From Acidaminococcaceae bacterium (GTDB taxonomy: Bacteria > Bacillota > Negativicutes > Acidaminococcales > Acidaminococcaceae): DNA of 37,251 nucleotides. Every line of letters begins with the position of its first letter. Position 1 is the stretch's first letter. Under the pieces are notes generated by a model. The model did no database searches. It was given only the letters and a program-made list of their open reading frames with translations, and had not been told where the DNA came from. Both the position numbers and the translations under genes were made by a program. Below are positions 22,891 to 32,259 of this stretch, piece after piece. The stretch covers positions 1 to 37,251 of the forward strand of contig JAFQZL010000056.1 in assembly GCA_017405945.1 (NCBI GenBank), in the 5' to 3' direction.

Positions 22891-24366
22891 ATGAAAGTTT
22901 CATTGCAGATGCTGTCCGGCCGGCAAGACTTTTTATTCACGGATGAGCACAGCGCGCAGTTGCCTGTGGTTCGTATTACTAAAATTATTCTGGAAAATTT
23001 CAAAAACGTGGAATACGGTGAAATTGATTTTTATTGCGGCAAATATCCCGTATCTTACGGCCAGAACGCTGATATCCTGGGCTTGTACGGCCAGAACGGC
23101 TCCGGTAAGACAGCGCTTATTGAGGCGTTGTATATTTTAAAGCAGCTGTTGCGGGGCAGCAAGGTGCAGAATCTGTTTTCCGAATGCATTAACAAGAATG
23201 CAAAATTCGCAAAGCTCACATTCCTGTTTGAGCTGCAGTATGAAGACGGGCGCATACGCAAGGCCATGTACGAGTTCTGTCTGGATCAAATCAAGATTAC
23301 AGATGATGCAGAAGAGCGGATGGACGCAGTGCAGGATTTTGCCGCGGTGCCTTATTCCAAATACAGAGTGCGTGTTTTTGATGAAGTCCTCAGCATGTCC
23401 GGTCCTTTCCACGGAAGCGATCAACGCATGAACCCGGTTATCGACACGACCGGCGATGAGCGTCCTTTCGGACCTAAGTCACGCCACAAATTTATGATCG
23501 GTCCGGACAAGAACAATCGGAAAGCATTGGATCTGGAGGTTAACAGGCGTCTGGCCGGCAAACGCTCCCAGTCTTTCATCTTCATGCCGGAAACGCTGGA
23601 ATACCTGAAGGAATGCGCGGATTACTCTGAATACCTGCAGGTGATCCTGGAACTGAATTTTTACGGATTGAATTATTTATTTGTGGTCAATACCCGCTCC
23701 TCCGGCCTGATCCGCCTGAACCTGGCGCTGTTGCTGCACACGCCGGCAGGCTCCTTCCCCATCCAGACAGACCGCCCCACTGCTATGCCCCAGAATGTGT
23801 TTGTAACCGTTTCCCATTATATTACCAAGGTGAACACGGTTATTGAACAGCTGGTTCCCGGCCTGTCCATCGAATTGCGTTCCATCGCCCAGCAGGTCAT
23901 GAAAGACGGTTCTGTAGGCCAGATGGCAGAAGTGATTGCCAGGCGTAACGGTACGGAACTGCCTCTGCGGGATGAATCAGACGGAATCCGCCGCCTGATT
24001 TCCATGTTGAGCCTTTTGACTGCTGCTTATAACGACCCTTCCTTCACTCTTGCCATTGATGAATTTGACGCGGGCATCTTTGAGTACATCTGGGGTGAGA
24101 TGCTGGAGATTTTTGCGGATAGCGGTCTGGGCCAGCTGATTTTCACCGCACACAACCTCCGGCCTCTGGAAGTAATCAGCAAAAAGTTTCTGTATTTCAC
24201 CAGCACCGACCCGAAGGATCGTTATGTACAGCTTAAGAGCATCGCCCGAACCAACAACATGCGCAACGTATACTTCCGTCAGATCGAACACGGTAATGAG
24301 GAAAAGGTGTACAACGAAACAAAACGCGAAGCAATTAAGAATGCGCTGCAGAGCGTGAAAGAATGA
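22891..24366 (+). CDS. SMC/RecF/OLD-type AAA ATPase of unknown role
   Basis: A 491-residue ATPase of the ABC-type clan that includes RecF, OLD and AAA_15/AAA_21 proteins. VRITKIILENFKNVEYGEIDF is the usual opening. Walker A is GQNGSGKT (67-74). A signature-like DESDGIRRL (about 361-369) precedes Walker B FTLAIDEFD (Asp390, Glu391), and the switch histidine is in IFTAHN (His421). There is no long coiled coil, no TOPRIM block and no nuclease motif, so it probably acts with a partner. Such ATPases drive many anti-phage and DNA-repair systems. The only close partner is the divergent helicase-like gene. GGAAGG lies before the ATG; a terminator follows. Confidence 0.8.
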   Translation: MKVSLQMLSGRQDFLFTDEHSAQLPVVRITKIILENFKNVEYGEIDFYCGKYPVSYGQNADILGLYGQNGSGKTALIEALYILKQLLRGSKVQNLFSECINKNAKFAKLTFLFELQYEDGRIRKAMYEFCLDQIKITDDAEERMDAVQDFAAVPYSKYRVRVFDEVLSMSGPFHGSDQRMNPVIDTTGDERPFGPKSRHKFMIGPDKNNRKALDLEVNRRLAGKRSQSFIFMPETLEYLKECADYSEYLQVILELNFYGLNYLFVVNTRSSGLIRLNLALLLHTPAGSFPIQTDRPTAMPQNVFVTVSHYITKVNTVIEQLVPGLSIELRSIAQQVMKDGSVGQMAEVIARRNGTELPLRDESDGIRRLISMLSLLTAAYNDPSFTLAIDEFDAGIFEYIWGEMLEIFADSGLGQLIFTAHNLRPLEVISKKFLYFTSTDPKDRYVQLKSIARTNNMRNVYFRQIEHGNEEKVYNETKREAIKNALQSVKE

Positions 24367-24449
24367 TTATCAGGTTTTCTTCATAATTCATAACTCAGAC
24401 TTGTTATTCATTGTTTATTCGTGTCCCGGTTCCAGCCGCAAGACAAGCA

Positions 24450-24483
24450 AAGCCTTCGCTGTCAGTCATGGCAGCGAAGGCTT
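24450..24483. terminator. Terminator between the converging ATPase and exported-protein genes
   Basis: A 12-bp stem, AAGCCTTCGCTG (24450-24461) with CAGCGAAGGCTT (24472-24483), and a 10-base loop. CCTGTTTTTTC follows on the plus strand and TTGCTTG on the minus strand. Confidence 0.85.
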
Positions 24484-24566
24484 CCTGTTTTTTCAGACAA
24501 TCCGGATTTTTGTTGTGGTGGATAATAATTCCGCCGCTAACAGTGGTACAGCTATTGCCGGACCCG

Positions 24567-25193
24567 TTACTGTCCCAGCCAGTCTACCAGCACATAACGG
24601 TCCGCATCAGCAGGCGAACGGGTCACGGTAAACATATAGCGGCCAATCAGAGTGGGAACATCTTCCGGCGCTTCTCTCCTCCATTGCTCAACCGTGCCGT
24701 GCACATTGCCGGTAAAACCGGAAGATGCAGAGTAGATATTGGCCACGCCGGTAAATATGTCGGTACCGTTTTCATGCCATTCAGCAATCTGTGCGAAGAC
24801 CAGTCCTTCCCCGCTGGCCTTCGGTACCAGATATAAATTGTTCGTCAGCTTATGCTGCCGGGACGAAACTGCGTTGATACGGCGGCCAAAGTATTTGTAC
24901 ACAGCGGCTTCCACCGCTTCTTTTTTTACGCCCCAGTAACCTTCGTTCACATTCACCAGATCATATTTGCGGTTGATGATATTATGTTGCACGCCAAAAT
25001 CCACAAATGTATCCATGGGGATTTCATTGTTCATCACAAAACTTCCCACCCGCGCTTCCGCAAAATTGCTGAAGAATGTATCCAGCTTTTCACGGGATGC
25101 CTCGGACATTTCTGCGCGGCTTGCAGCGCCAACGGGCAAAGCAAATACAACCAGCAGAAAGGATGCCATAAGAAATGTTAAAAACTTTTTCAT
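24567..25193 (-). CDS. Exported protein of unknown function
   Basis: A 208-residue protein with a clear signal peptide (KKFLTFLMASFLLVVFALPVGAA) and likely cleavage after GAA or SRA. The mature part starts with a helical stretch (EMSEASREKLDTFFSNFAEARVGSF). It then has YWGVKKEAVEAAVYKYFGRRINAVSS, and ends in beta-rich sequence (FAQIAEWHENGTDIFTGVANIYSASSGFTG) with YMFTVTRSPADADRYVLVDWLGQ. I do not recognise the family. AAGGAGG lies 7 bases before the ATG at 25193; the frame is open further upstream to 25355 but that part overlaps the next gene and lacks a ribosome site. It stands at the end of a minus-strand run, facing the ATPase gene. Confidence 0.75.
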   Translation of the reverse strand: MKKFLTFLMASFLLVVFALPVGAASRAEMSEASREKLDTFFSNFAEARVGSFVMNNEIPMDTFVDFGVQHNIINRKYDLVNVNEGYWGVKKEAVEAAVYKYFGRRINAVSSRQHKLTNNLYLVPKASGEGLVFAQIAEWHENGTDIFTGVANIYSASSGFTGNVHGTVEQWRREAPEDVPTLIGRYMFTVTRSPADADRYVLVDWLGQ

Positions 25194-25309
25194 GTAAAAA
25201 CCTCCTTTGCGTTTGCCTTTTACTTCTCTATTTAAATATTTACAGAATAAACCGCTGCACCAAATCGCGGTGTTTAAAATGTTCACACAGCAAAAAAACG
25301 AATCCTTAA

Positions 25310-25711
25310 TCAATAATAAAACCAGAACAGTATGCCGCCAAAAATTACGCTGCATACATTCACAAGTACAAGAGTCTTGAACAGCTTCTTCCTGTCACCC
25401 CTGATGAAATAACAGCACAGGCAAAATTCCAGCAGTATCACTGCAATTTCTCCCAGGACAACAGCCACCCCATACCAGTCAAAAGGATCCTGTTCCAAAA
25501 ACTCATTCAACAGCAGGTTGCTGATAATGTTAACAACAGCAAAACCTGCCAGTTCTTTTGGCTTGCGGTAACCGCAAAAATAAAATACAGGAACTTCTAT
25601 CAGTACAGTGAGAAGCGCCACTACCAGAAACGTCTCTTCTATTTCCGCCCAGTCTACAAAAATCCGGGTCCCGGGAATCAGCGGCGTAGGAGCAATTACA
25701 TCAAAAAACAT
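25310..25711 (-). CDS. Small integral membrane protein of unknown function
   Basis: A 133-residue, very hydrophobic protein with four likely membrane segments: FLVVALLTVLIEVPVFYFCG, LAGFAVVNIISNLLLNEFL, YGVAVVLGEIAVILLEFCLCCYF and TLVLVNVCSVIFGGILFWFYY. Charged loops (GYRKPKE, RGDRKKLF) sit between them. The conserved-looking NIISNLLLNEF and EIAVILLEF helices contain buried polar residues, which suggests a small transporter or membrane enzyme, but no family is assigned. I start at the ATG at 25711, with GGGAGG 8 bases upstream; a GTG two codons earlier lies too close to it. The carboxylesterase gene ends about 18 bases upstream on the same strand. Confidence 0.72.
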   Translation of the reverse strand: MFFDVIAPTPLIPGTRIFVDWAEIEETFLVVALLTVLIEVPVFYFCGYRKPKELAGFAVVNIISNLLLNEFLEQDPFDWYGVAVVLGEIAVILLEFCLCCYFIRGDRKKLFKTLVLVNVCSVIFGGILFWFYY

Positions 25712-25729
25712 CGACACAGCCTCCCCGTC

Positions 25730-26569
25730 TCAATACTGCTTTTCATAAAATTCCAGACACTTTTCATACACCGTTTCCCGCGCGTCGTCCAGCGTCACCA
25801 CGTGCCGTGCTTCCGGGAGCCAGAGGATTTCTTTCTGTGTTTCCGGCACACATTTCAACTGTTCGTAAAGGTATGTTGCACTCTGTGATTTTACCGTATG
25901 GTCTTTTTGCCCCTGCACAATCAGGGTGGGAATTTTTATTTTTTCCAGATATTCCGCTTTACAAAGCTTGATCAGTTCCAACAGGCTTAGCACCGGTTTC
26001 GTCGGCATTTCCGAGTAGCCCTGCATATATTCTTCCGGCACATTGTAACTGTGTTGTCCTGTATGGAGGCGTGGAATGAAATAACGCAGCAGTTTTACAA
26101 AAGGTACACGCCAGTCCTGCAGAAACACCGGCGTTGCCAGCAGTATCAGCTTTTCCACGGAACAGGTCTTCGCGCGTTTTTCTGCCGGATCCCCCCTGCC
26201 TCCTTTGATAAACAATCCTTCCGAAGAATCCGCCGGAGGAAAATCTGCGGCAGCTTTAATGGCCAGCAGACCGCCCATGGACTGCCCTGCTATATAGATG
26301 TGGCGACAGTGTCTGTGCAATTCTTTCACACCTTCTTCTACCGCTTCATACCAGTCCGGCCAGGTAGTCTGTTCCAGTGCTTCTGCCGTTGTGCAATGCC
26401 CGGCCAGGCAGACGCCCAGCACCGTATAGCCGCCTTCTTCCTGCAAAAAATTCCCTAACATGCGCATTTCCGACGGAGCACCGGTGTAACCATGAACCAG
26501 TAATATGCCTTCGTCCCTGCTGCCCTGCAGGAAAAACGCGTCAGCGTTCCGGTGTGTCTGTCCGCTCAT
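25730..26569 (-). CDS. Alpha/beta hydrolase, carboxylesterase/monoacylglycerol lipase type
   Basis: A 279-residue alpha/beta hydrolase like Est30-type carboxylesterases. GILLVHGYTGAPSEMRML is the oxyanion-hole strand. The nucleophile serine is in YIAGQSMGGLLAIKAA, the acid in TLIVQGQKDHTVKS, and the histidine in EARHVVTLDDAR. It probably hydrolyses short- to medium-chain acyl esters in the cytoplasm. Compared with the usual family, about 24 extra polar residues (DSSEGLFIKGGRGDPAEKRA region) are inserted just after the helix that follows the nucleophile. No frameshift is needed to explain them. GGAGG lies 5 bases before the ATG. The small membrane protein gene follows closely. Confidence 0.87.
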   Translation of the reverse strand: MSGQTHRNADAFFLQGSRDEGILLVHGYTGAPSEMRMLGNFLQEEGGYTVLGVCLAGHCTTAEALEQTTWPDWYEAVEEGVKELHRHCRHIYIAGQSMGGLLAIKAAADFPPADSSEGLFIKGGRGDPAEKRAKTCSVEKLILLATPVFLQDWRVPFVKLLRYFIPRLHTGQHSYNVPEEYMQGYSEMPTKPVLSLLELIKLCKAEYLEKIKIPTLIVQGQKDHTVKSQSATYLYEQLKCVPETQKEILWLPEARHVVTLDDARETVYEKCLEFYEKQY

Positions 26570-26648
26570 GGCTTCCTCCGTATGGACTGTGTGGATAATC
26601 TACATTTCAATTTATATTATAACACAAAAAGTGAACTTACCAAAACAA

Positions 26649-26676
26649 AAACAGGACTGCCGAAACAGTCCTGTTT
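26649..26676 (-). terminator. hppA terminator
   Basis: A perfect 11-bp stem (AAACAGGACTG with CAGTCCTGTTT) and a CCGAAA loop, followed on the minus strand by TTGTTTTGG. It begins about 37 bases after the hppA stop codon. Confidence 0.88.
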
Positions 26677-26713
26677 TATAATACTATAAATTCATTTGTC
26701 AATCAGCAACTTC

Positions 26714-28744
26714 TTATTTGAACATTCCCAGCAGAATGCCGCCGTGGGCAGCCAGCACCGGAGCAAATACCAGGGAAACGATGGTCATCAGCTTCAGCAG
26801 GATGTTCATAGCCGGTCCGGAAGTATCTTTGAACGGATCGCCTACGGTGTCGCCGGTAACCGCCGCTTTGTGCGGATCGGAACCTTTGCCGCCGTGTACA
26901 CCGGATTCAATGTACTTCTTCGCGTTATCCCAGGCGCCGCCCGCATTGGCCATCATGATAGCCAGCAGTACGCCGGCAGCCAGTGCGCCGCCAATCATTC
27001 CGCCCAGAGCGGCAGGCCCTAACAACATGCCAACCAGAAGCGGGAATGCAATGGCGATGACGCCAGGGGCAATCATCTTGTTCAGTGCGGCAGCGGTAGA
27101 GATATCTACGCAACGGCGATAATCACCACGGGCCTTGCCTTCCAGCAGACCGGGAATTTCATGGAACTGACGGCGAACTTCCACTACCATTTCGTTAGCA
27201 GCTTCACCAACGGATTCCATGGTCATAGCGCCAAATACGAAAGGCAGGGTGGCGCCGATGAATACACCGATCAGAACGACCGGATCCAACAGGTCGATGG
27301 CTTTCAGCTTCACAACCTGAGAGTACGCGGAGAACAGAGCCAGTGCGGTAAGCGCGGCGGAACCGATGGCAAAGCCTTTGCCGATAGCAGCGGTGGTGTT
27401 GCCGACGGAGTCCAGGGTGTCGGTGATTTCACGAACGCTTGCGGGCAGTTCAGCCATTTCCGCAATGCCGCCTGCGTTATCGGAGATAGGACCGTACGCA
27501 TCAACCGCTACGGTGATGCCGGTGGTTGCCAGCATGCCGACCGCGGACAGGGCGATACCGTAAATGCCCAATGCCGGATTAGCCATGCCGCCCATTACAA
27601 AGAACGCGATAAATACCGCGATGCAGATGAATACGATAGGCAGGAATGTGGAATACATACCAACTGCCAGACCTGCAATGATTACGGTCGCATGACCGGT
27701 TTCCGCCTGGTCAGCGATTCTCTTAACGGAGCTGTAATCAGCAGAGGTGTAAACTTCGGTGATTTTACCGATCAGCAGACCTACAACCTGGCCGGCAGCA
27801 ATCGCCCAGAAAGCGTTCATGTTGCCAAACAGGGAGTTGGAAAGGTAAGCAGCAGCGCCAATGGTCAGGATACCGGCAATATAGGTGCCGGTGTTCAGAG
27901 CGCCCTGCGGATTAGTGGATTTGCTGTGACGAACATACAGAATACCAATAATAGAAGAAATGATACCAGACAGAGCCAGCAGGAACGGATAGGCTACGCC
28001 TTCGCCTCCTTTGAACGCAACCGCGCCCAGGGTCAGCGCAGAGATGATGGCGCCTACATAGGATTCAAACAGGTCAGCGCCCATACCGGCTACGTCGCCT
28101 ACGTTATCGCCTACGTTATCAGCGATGGTAGCGGGGTTACGGGGATCGTCTTCCGGAATACCGGCTTCCACTTTACCTACCAGGTCAGCGCCTACGTCGG
28201 CAGCTTTGGTGTAAATGCCGCCGCCTACACGGGCGAACAGAGCGATGGAACTTGCGCCCAGACCGAAACCGGTTACGATGTCCATGTTGGCACCGTTTTC
28301 ACCAAACAGGGCAAAAGCCAGCGCTACGCCGGTGATGCCCAGACCAACAACGCCCAGACCCATAACGGAACCGCCGGAGAAAGCAATCTGCAGCGCCTGA
28401 GGCATGCCGTGTTCAGCAGCCGCCGTGGTACGTACGTTTGCTTTGGTAGCTACGTTCATGCCGCAGTACCCGGCAAGAATGGAGAAGATGGCGCCTGCGA
28501 TAAAGCAGACCGCCGTCATGGGAGCCAGGAAAATACCGATGATAATTGCAACAACCAAAATGAATACAGCCAGCGCTTTGTATTCACGGTACAGGAACGC
28601 CATGGCACCCTCGTGAATGTGCCCGGAAATTTCCTGCATCAGAGCGTTACCGGCTTCCGCCCTCATGATGGAGCTGCTCAGCATGGCAGCAATCAGAAGC
28701 GCAAGGATACCGGCGCCAATGGAAAACATGATATAACTACTCAA
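26714..28744 (-). CDS. hppA: Membrane pyrophosphatase, K+-dependent ion pump
   Basis: About 676 residues with some sixteen membrane helices. It couples pyrophosphate hydrolysis to Na+ or H+ export. [44 protein letters not shown] is the pyrophosphate and magnesium site. A second acidic loop ([16 protein letters not shown]) and the late [36 protein letters not shown] are also intact. [11 protein letters not shown] has Ala where K+-independent pumps carry Lys, which marks the K+-dependent class; many of these pump Na+. No ATG is well placed. I use the TTG at 28744, 8 bases after AAGGGG. secG is upstream. Confidence 0.94.
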   Translation of the reverse strand: MSSYIMFSIGAGILALLIAAMLSSSIMRAEAGNALMQEISGHIHEGAMAFLYREYKALAVFILVVAIIIGIFLAPMTAVCFIAGAIFSILAGYCGMNVATKANVRTTAAAEHGMPQALQIAFSGGSVMGLGVVGLGITGVALAFALFGENGANMDIVTGFGLGASSIALFARVGGGIYTKAADVGADLVGKVEAGIPEDDPRNPATIADNVGDNVGDVAGMGADLFESYVGAIISALTLGAVAFKGGEGVAYPFLLALSGIISSIIGILYVRHSKSTNPQGALNTGTYIAGILTIGAAAYLSNSLFGNMNAFWAIAAGQVVGLLIGKITEVYTSADYSSVKRIADQAETGHATVIIAGLAVGMYSTFLPIVFICIAVFIAFFVMGGMANPALGIYGIALSAVGMLATTGITVAVDAYGPISDNAGGIAEMAELPASVREITDTLDSVGNTTAAIGKGFAIGSAALTALALFSAYSQVVKLKAIDLLDPVVLIGVFIGATLPFVFGAMTMESVGEAANEMVVEVRRQFHEIPGLLEGKARGDYRRCVDISTAAALNKMIAPGVIAIAFPLLVGMLLGPAALGGMIGGALAAGVLLAIMMANAGGAWDNAKKYIESGVHGGKGSDPHKAAVTGDTVGDPFKDTSGPAMNILLKLMTIVSLVFAPVLAAHGGILLGMFK

Positions 28745-28791
28745 GATGTTATCCCCTTTCGACAAAAATAAAAATATTATTTAAAAATTTT

Positions 28792-28808
28792 AAAGGGCAA
28801 AACCCTTT
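28792..28808 (-). terminator. Weak hairpin between secG and hppA
   Basis: AAAGGG and CCCTTT form a 6-bp stem, followed on the minus strand by AAAATTTTT. It may only attenuate read-through from secG into hppA. Confidence 0.4.
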
Positions 28809-28824
28809 ATTAACAAAACTGTGG

Positions 28825-29055
28825 TCATGCATTGAGCTTGGCAAGAGCTAACGTGATGACACCAAATGCGATCCCCAGCGTAATCGTCGCCTTAGACAAA
28901 ATAGTATCCAGATCATTTCCCTTGCCAAAGAAGGTACCATCACCGCCACCGAAGGAACTGGACAGTCCTGCGCCTCTGCCGGTCTGCATCAACACAGCCG
29001 CAATAAGGGCAACACAGACAACAAAGTCCACTACCATCAAGACAGTTACCAGCAT
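28825..29055 (-). CDS. secG: Preprotein translocase subunit SecG
   Basis: A 76-residue SecG, the small accessory subunit of the SecYEG channel. Two membrane segments (VLMVVDFVVCVALIAAVLMQ and ILSKATITLGIAFGVITLALA) flank the conserved GRGAGLSSSFGGGDGTFFGKG loop with its glycines and phenylalanines. AAGGAGG lies 7-8 bases before the ATG. A promoter is visible at 29117-29145, after the enolase terminator, so it forms a new transcription unit that may read through the weak hairpin into hppA. In many Firmicutes secG is followed by rnr and smpB; here those genes lie 10 kb away. Confidence 0.95.
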   Translation of the reverse strand: MLVTVLMVVDFVVCVALIAAVLMQTGRGAGLSSSFGGGDGTFFGKGNDLDTILSKATITLGIAFGVITLALAKLNA

Positions 29056-29116
29056 TTACTTACCTCCTTTTTTCTATATTATTATATGATTGTATATCCT
29101 GTGTCAGTACCACAGT

Positions 29117-29145
29117 ATTTTACCATACCTTTATCAACGTGGCAA
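29117..29145 (-). promoter_or_regulatory. secG promoter
   Basis: On the minus strand, TTGCCA (29140-29145), a 17-base spacer and TAAAAT (29117-29122). It lies within the 315-base gap between eno and secG. That gap otherwise holds only the eno terminator and AT-rich sequence. Confidence 0.65.
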
Positions 29146-29252
29146 TAATAAATGTTAATTTTTTTCACAGAATTTTGTCGGAGGCTAATTCACTGCTAAA
29201 TATCCTTGTATAATTCCTCCTGAAACGAAAAAGCCACTGTGTCACAATCTTT

Positions 29253-29296
29253 AAACAAACAGGGGAACTGTGTTAACACAGTTCCCCCATTTGTTT
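29253..29296 (-). terminator. eno terminator
   Basis: A long stem built on GGGGAACTGTG and CACAGTTCCCC around TTAA, flanked by AAACAAA and TTTGTTT that extend the pairing. It begins about 75 bases after the eno stop codon and ends the glycolytic cluster. Confidence 0.9.
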
Positions 29297-29370
29297 CATT
29301 CAGTAAATGATATTTACCGTTTCAATCTTCATTTTAATTTGCAAAACGACTATTCTTATCTGTTTGCAGC

Positions 29371-30687
<1,317 letters not shown>

Positions 30688-32235
30688 TTAATCAATTAAG
30701 CTCTTTCCTGTCATGGATTTCGGCTGCTGAATCTTCAAAAACTGCAACAGCGTAGGCGCAATGTCAGCCAGCCGGCCTTCATGCAGTTTAACTTTCTCTT
30801 TGCTGATGACAATAAACGGAACTTTGTTTGTAGTGTGAGCCGTGCAGGGCGTTCCGTCTTCGTTCTGCATCTTTTCCAGATTACCGTGATCCGCAGTAAT
30901 ACAAATCACACCATCCAGCGCCTGAATCTTTTCTACAATCTTTCCGGCGCAGGCATCCACGGTTTCCATGGCCTTTACCGCAGCCTCCATAATACCGGTA
31001 TGCCCTACCATATCCGGATTGGCAAAGTTCAGGATTACTACATCATATTTATCTTCGTCCAGTGCTTTAAGCAACGCTTCCGTTACCAGGGGCGCGCTCA
31101 TCTCCGGCTGCAGGTCGTAGGTCGCGACTTTCGGCGACGGTATCAGGATACGGTCTTCCCCGGCATTGGGTTCTTCCACGCCGCCGTTAAAGAAGAAGGT
31201 TACATGAGCGTATTTTTCCGTTTCCGCAATACGCAGCTGCTGCAAGCCGTTCTTAGCCAGCACTTCGCCCAGCGTATCTTCATAATGTTCCGGCGGATAC
31301 GCGGTTGGAATGTCGATGGTAGCATCGTACTGGGTCATGCCGACCATATGCACAGGCCTGGCTTCTGCAGACCGTTCAAAATACGGAAACTCTTCATCAT
31401 GCAGCGCACGGGTAATTTCCCGGGCCCGGTCCGGGCGGAAATTGTAGAAGATCACGCTGTCATCCTTACGGATGCAGGCAGCAGATTTCTCTCCCGCGTC
31501 AGCCGCCTCGTTTTTCTGCGCTACACAGAACGGCACAACGAACTCATCGTTCACACCCGCTTCATAAGAAGCCTGAATGCCTTCTGCAGCGGAAGCAAAA
31601 ACTGCGCCGTCCCGCAGCACCATGTTACGATAGGCTTTTTCCAGACGTTCCCAGCGTTTGTCCCGGTCCATGGCATAGTAGCGGCCGCTGACCGTTGCAA
31701 AACAGCCGATGCCTTTTTCCTTCATAAAAGTTTCCAGATCCTGCACATAAGGAATGGCGCTCTGGGGAGGCACGTCACGTCCGTCCAGAAAAGCATGTAC
31801 ATAGACTTTTTGCAGTCCTGCCGTCTTTGCCATCTCCAGCAGCGCTTTCAGATGATCGATGTGGCTGTGAACACCACCATCGCTGAACAGGCCCATCAGG
31901 TGCAGGGAACTGTCCTTTTCTTTTGCATGCCGCAGCGCATCCAGCAACACCTGGTTTTTAAAAAAACTGCCTTCTTTGATGGCATGGGAAATCAGGGAGA
32001 GATCCTGATAAATGATCCGACCCGACCCGATGTTCAGATGCCCTACTTCCGAATTCCCGATCTGGCCTGCAGGCAGCCCCACATCTTCCCCGCTGGCTTC
32101 CAGCTTTGTGTTAGGATAATCCGCAAAGTAACTGTCCAGATGAGGGGTGCGGGCTGCTGTAGCCGCATTGAACGGACCGGCCGGGGCGATGCCCCAGCCG
32201 TCCAAAATCATTAATATTACCGGCTTTTTTGCCAT
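30688..32235 (-). CDS. gpmI: 2,3-bisphosphoglycerate-independent phosphoglycerate mutase
   Basis: A 515-residue Mn2+-dependent mutase that converts 3- to 2-phosphoglycerate. PVILMILDGWGIAP carries the first metal-binding aspartate. GNSEVGHLNIGSGRIIYQDL carries the phosphoserine (Ser in NSEVGH). HAFLDGRDVPPQSA, SGRYYAMDRDKRWER, FYNFRPDRAREITRAL, NFANPDMVGHTG and CITADHGNLEKM complete the active site. The ATG at 32235 is preceded by GAAGGAG; seven in-frame codons upstream are part of the untranslated spacer. It starts 24 bases after the pgk-tpiA stop and ends 30 bases before eno, in one operon. Confidence 0.96.
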   Translation of the reverse strand: MAKKPVILMILDGWGIAPAGPFNAATAARTPHLDSYFADYPNTKLEASGEDVGLPAGQIGNSEVGHLNIGSGRIIYQDLSLISHAIKEGSFFKNQVLLDALRHAKEKDSSLHLMGLFSDGGVHSHIDHLKALLEMAKTAGLQKVYVHAFLDGRDVPPQSAIPYVQDLETFMKEKGIGCFATVSGRYYAMDRDKRWERLEKAYRNMVLRDGAVFASAAEGIQASYEAGVNDEFVVPFCVAQKNEAADAGEKSAACIRKDDSVIFYNFRPDRAREITRALHDEEFPYFERSAEARPVHMVGMTQYDATIDIPTAYPPEHYEDTLGEVLAKNGLQQLRIAETEKYAHVTFFFNGGVEEPNAGEDRILIPSPKVATYDLQPEMSAPLVTEALLKALDEDKYDVVILNFANPDMVGHTGIMEAAVKAMETVDACAGKIVEKIQALDGVICITADHGNLEKMQNEDGTPCTAHTTNKVPFIVISKEKVKLHEGRLADIAPTLLQFLKIQQPKSMTGKSLID

Positions 32236-32259
32236 TTGTTCTCCTTCAAAGTTCATAGA

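Noticed and set aside
27161..28771. Long plus-strand open frame antisense to hppA
   Set aside because: It is a shadow of the conserved pyrophosphatase gene: no ribosome site, odd composition, and the minus-strand protein has every family motif. The same applies to the long plus-strand frame opposite gpmI (30781-32214) and the ones opposite pgk-tpiA and the helicase gene.
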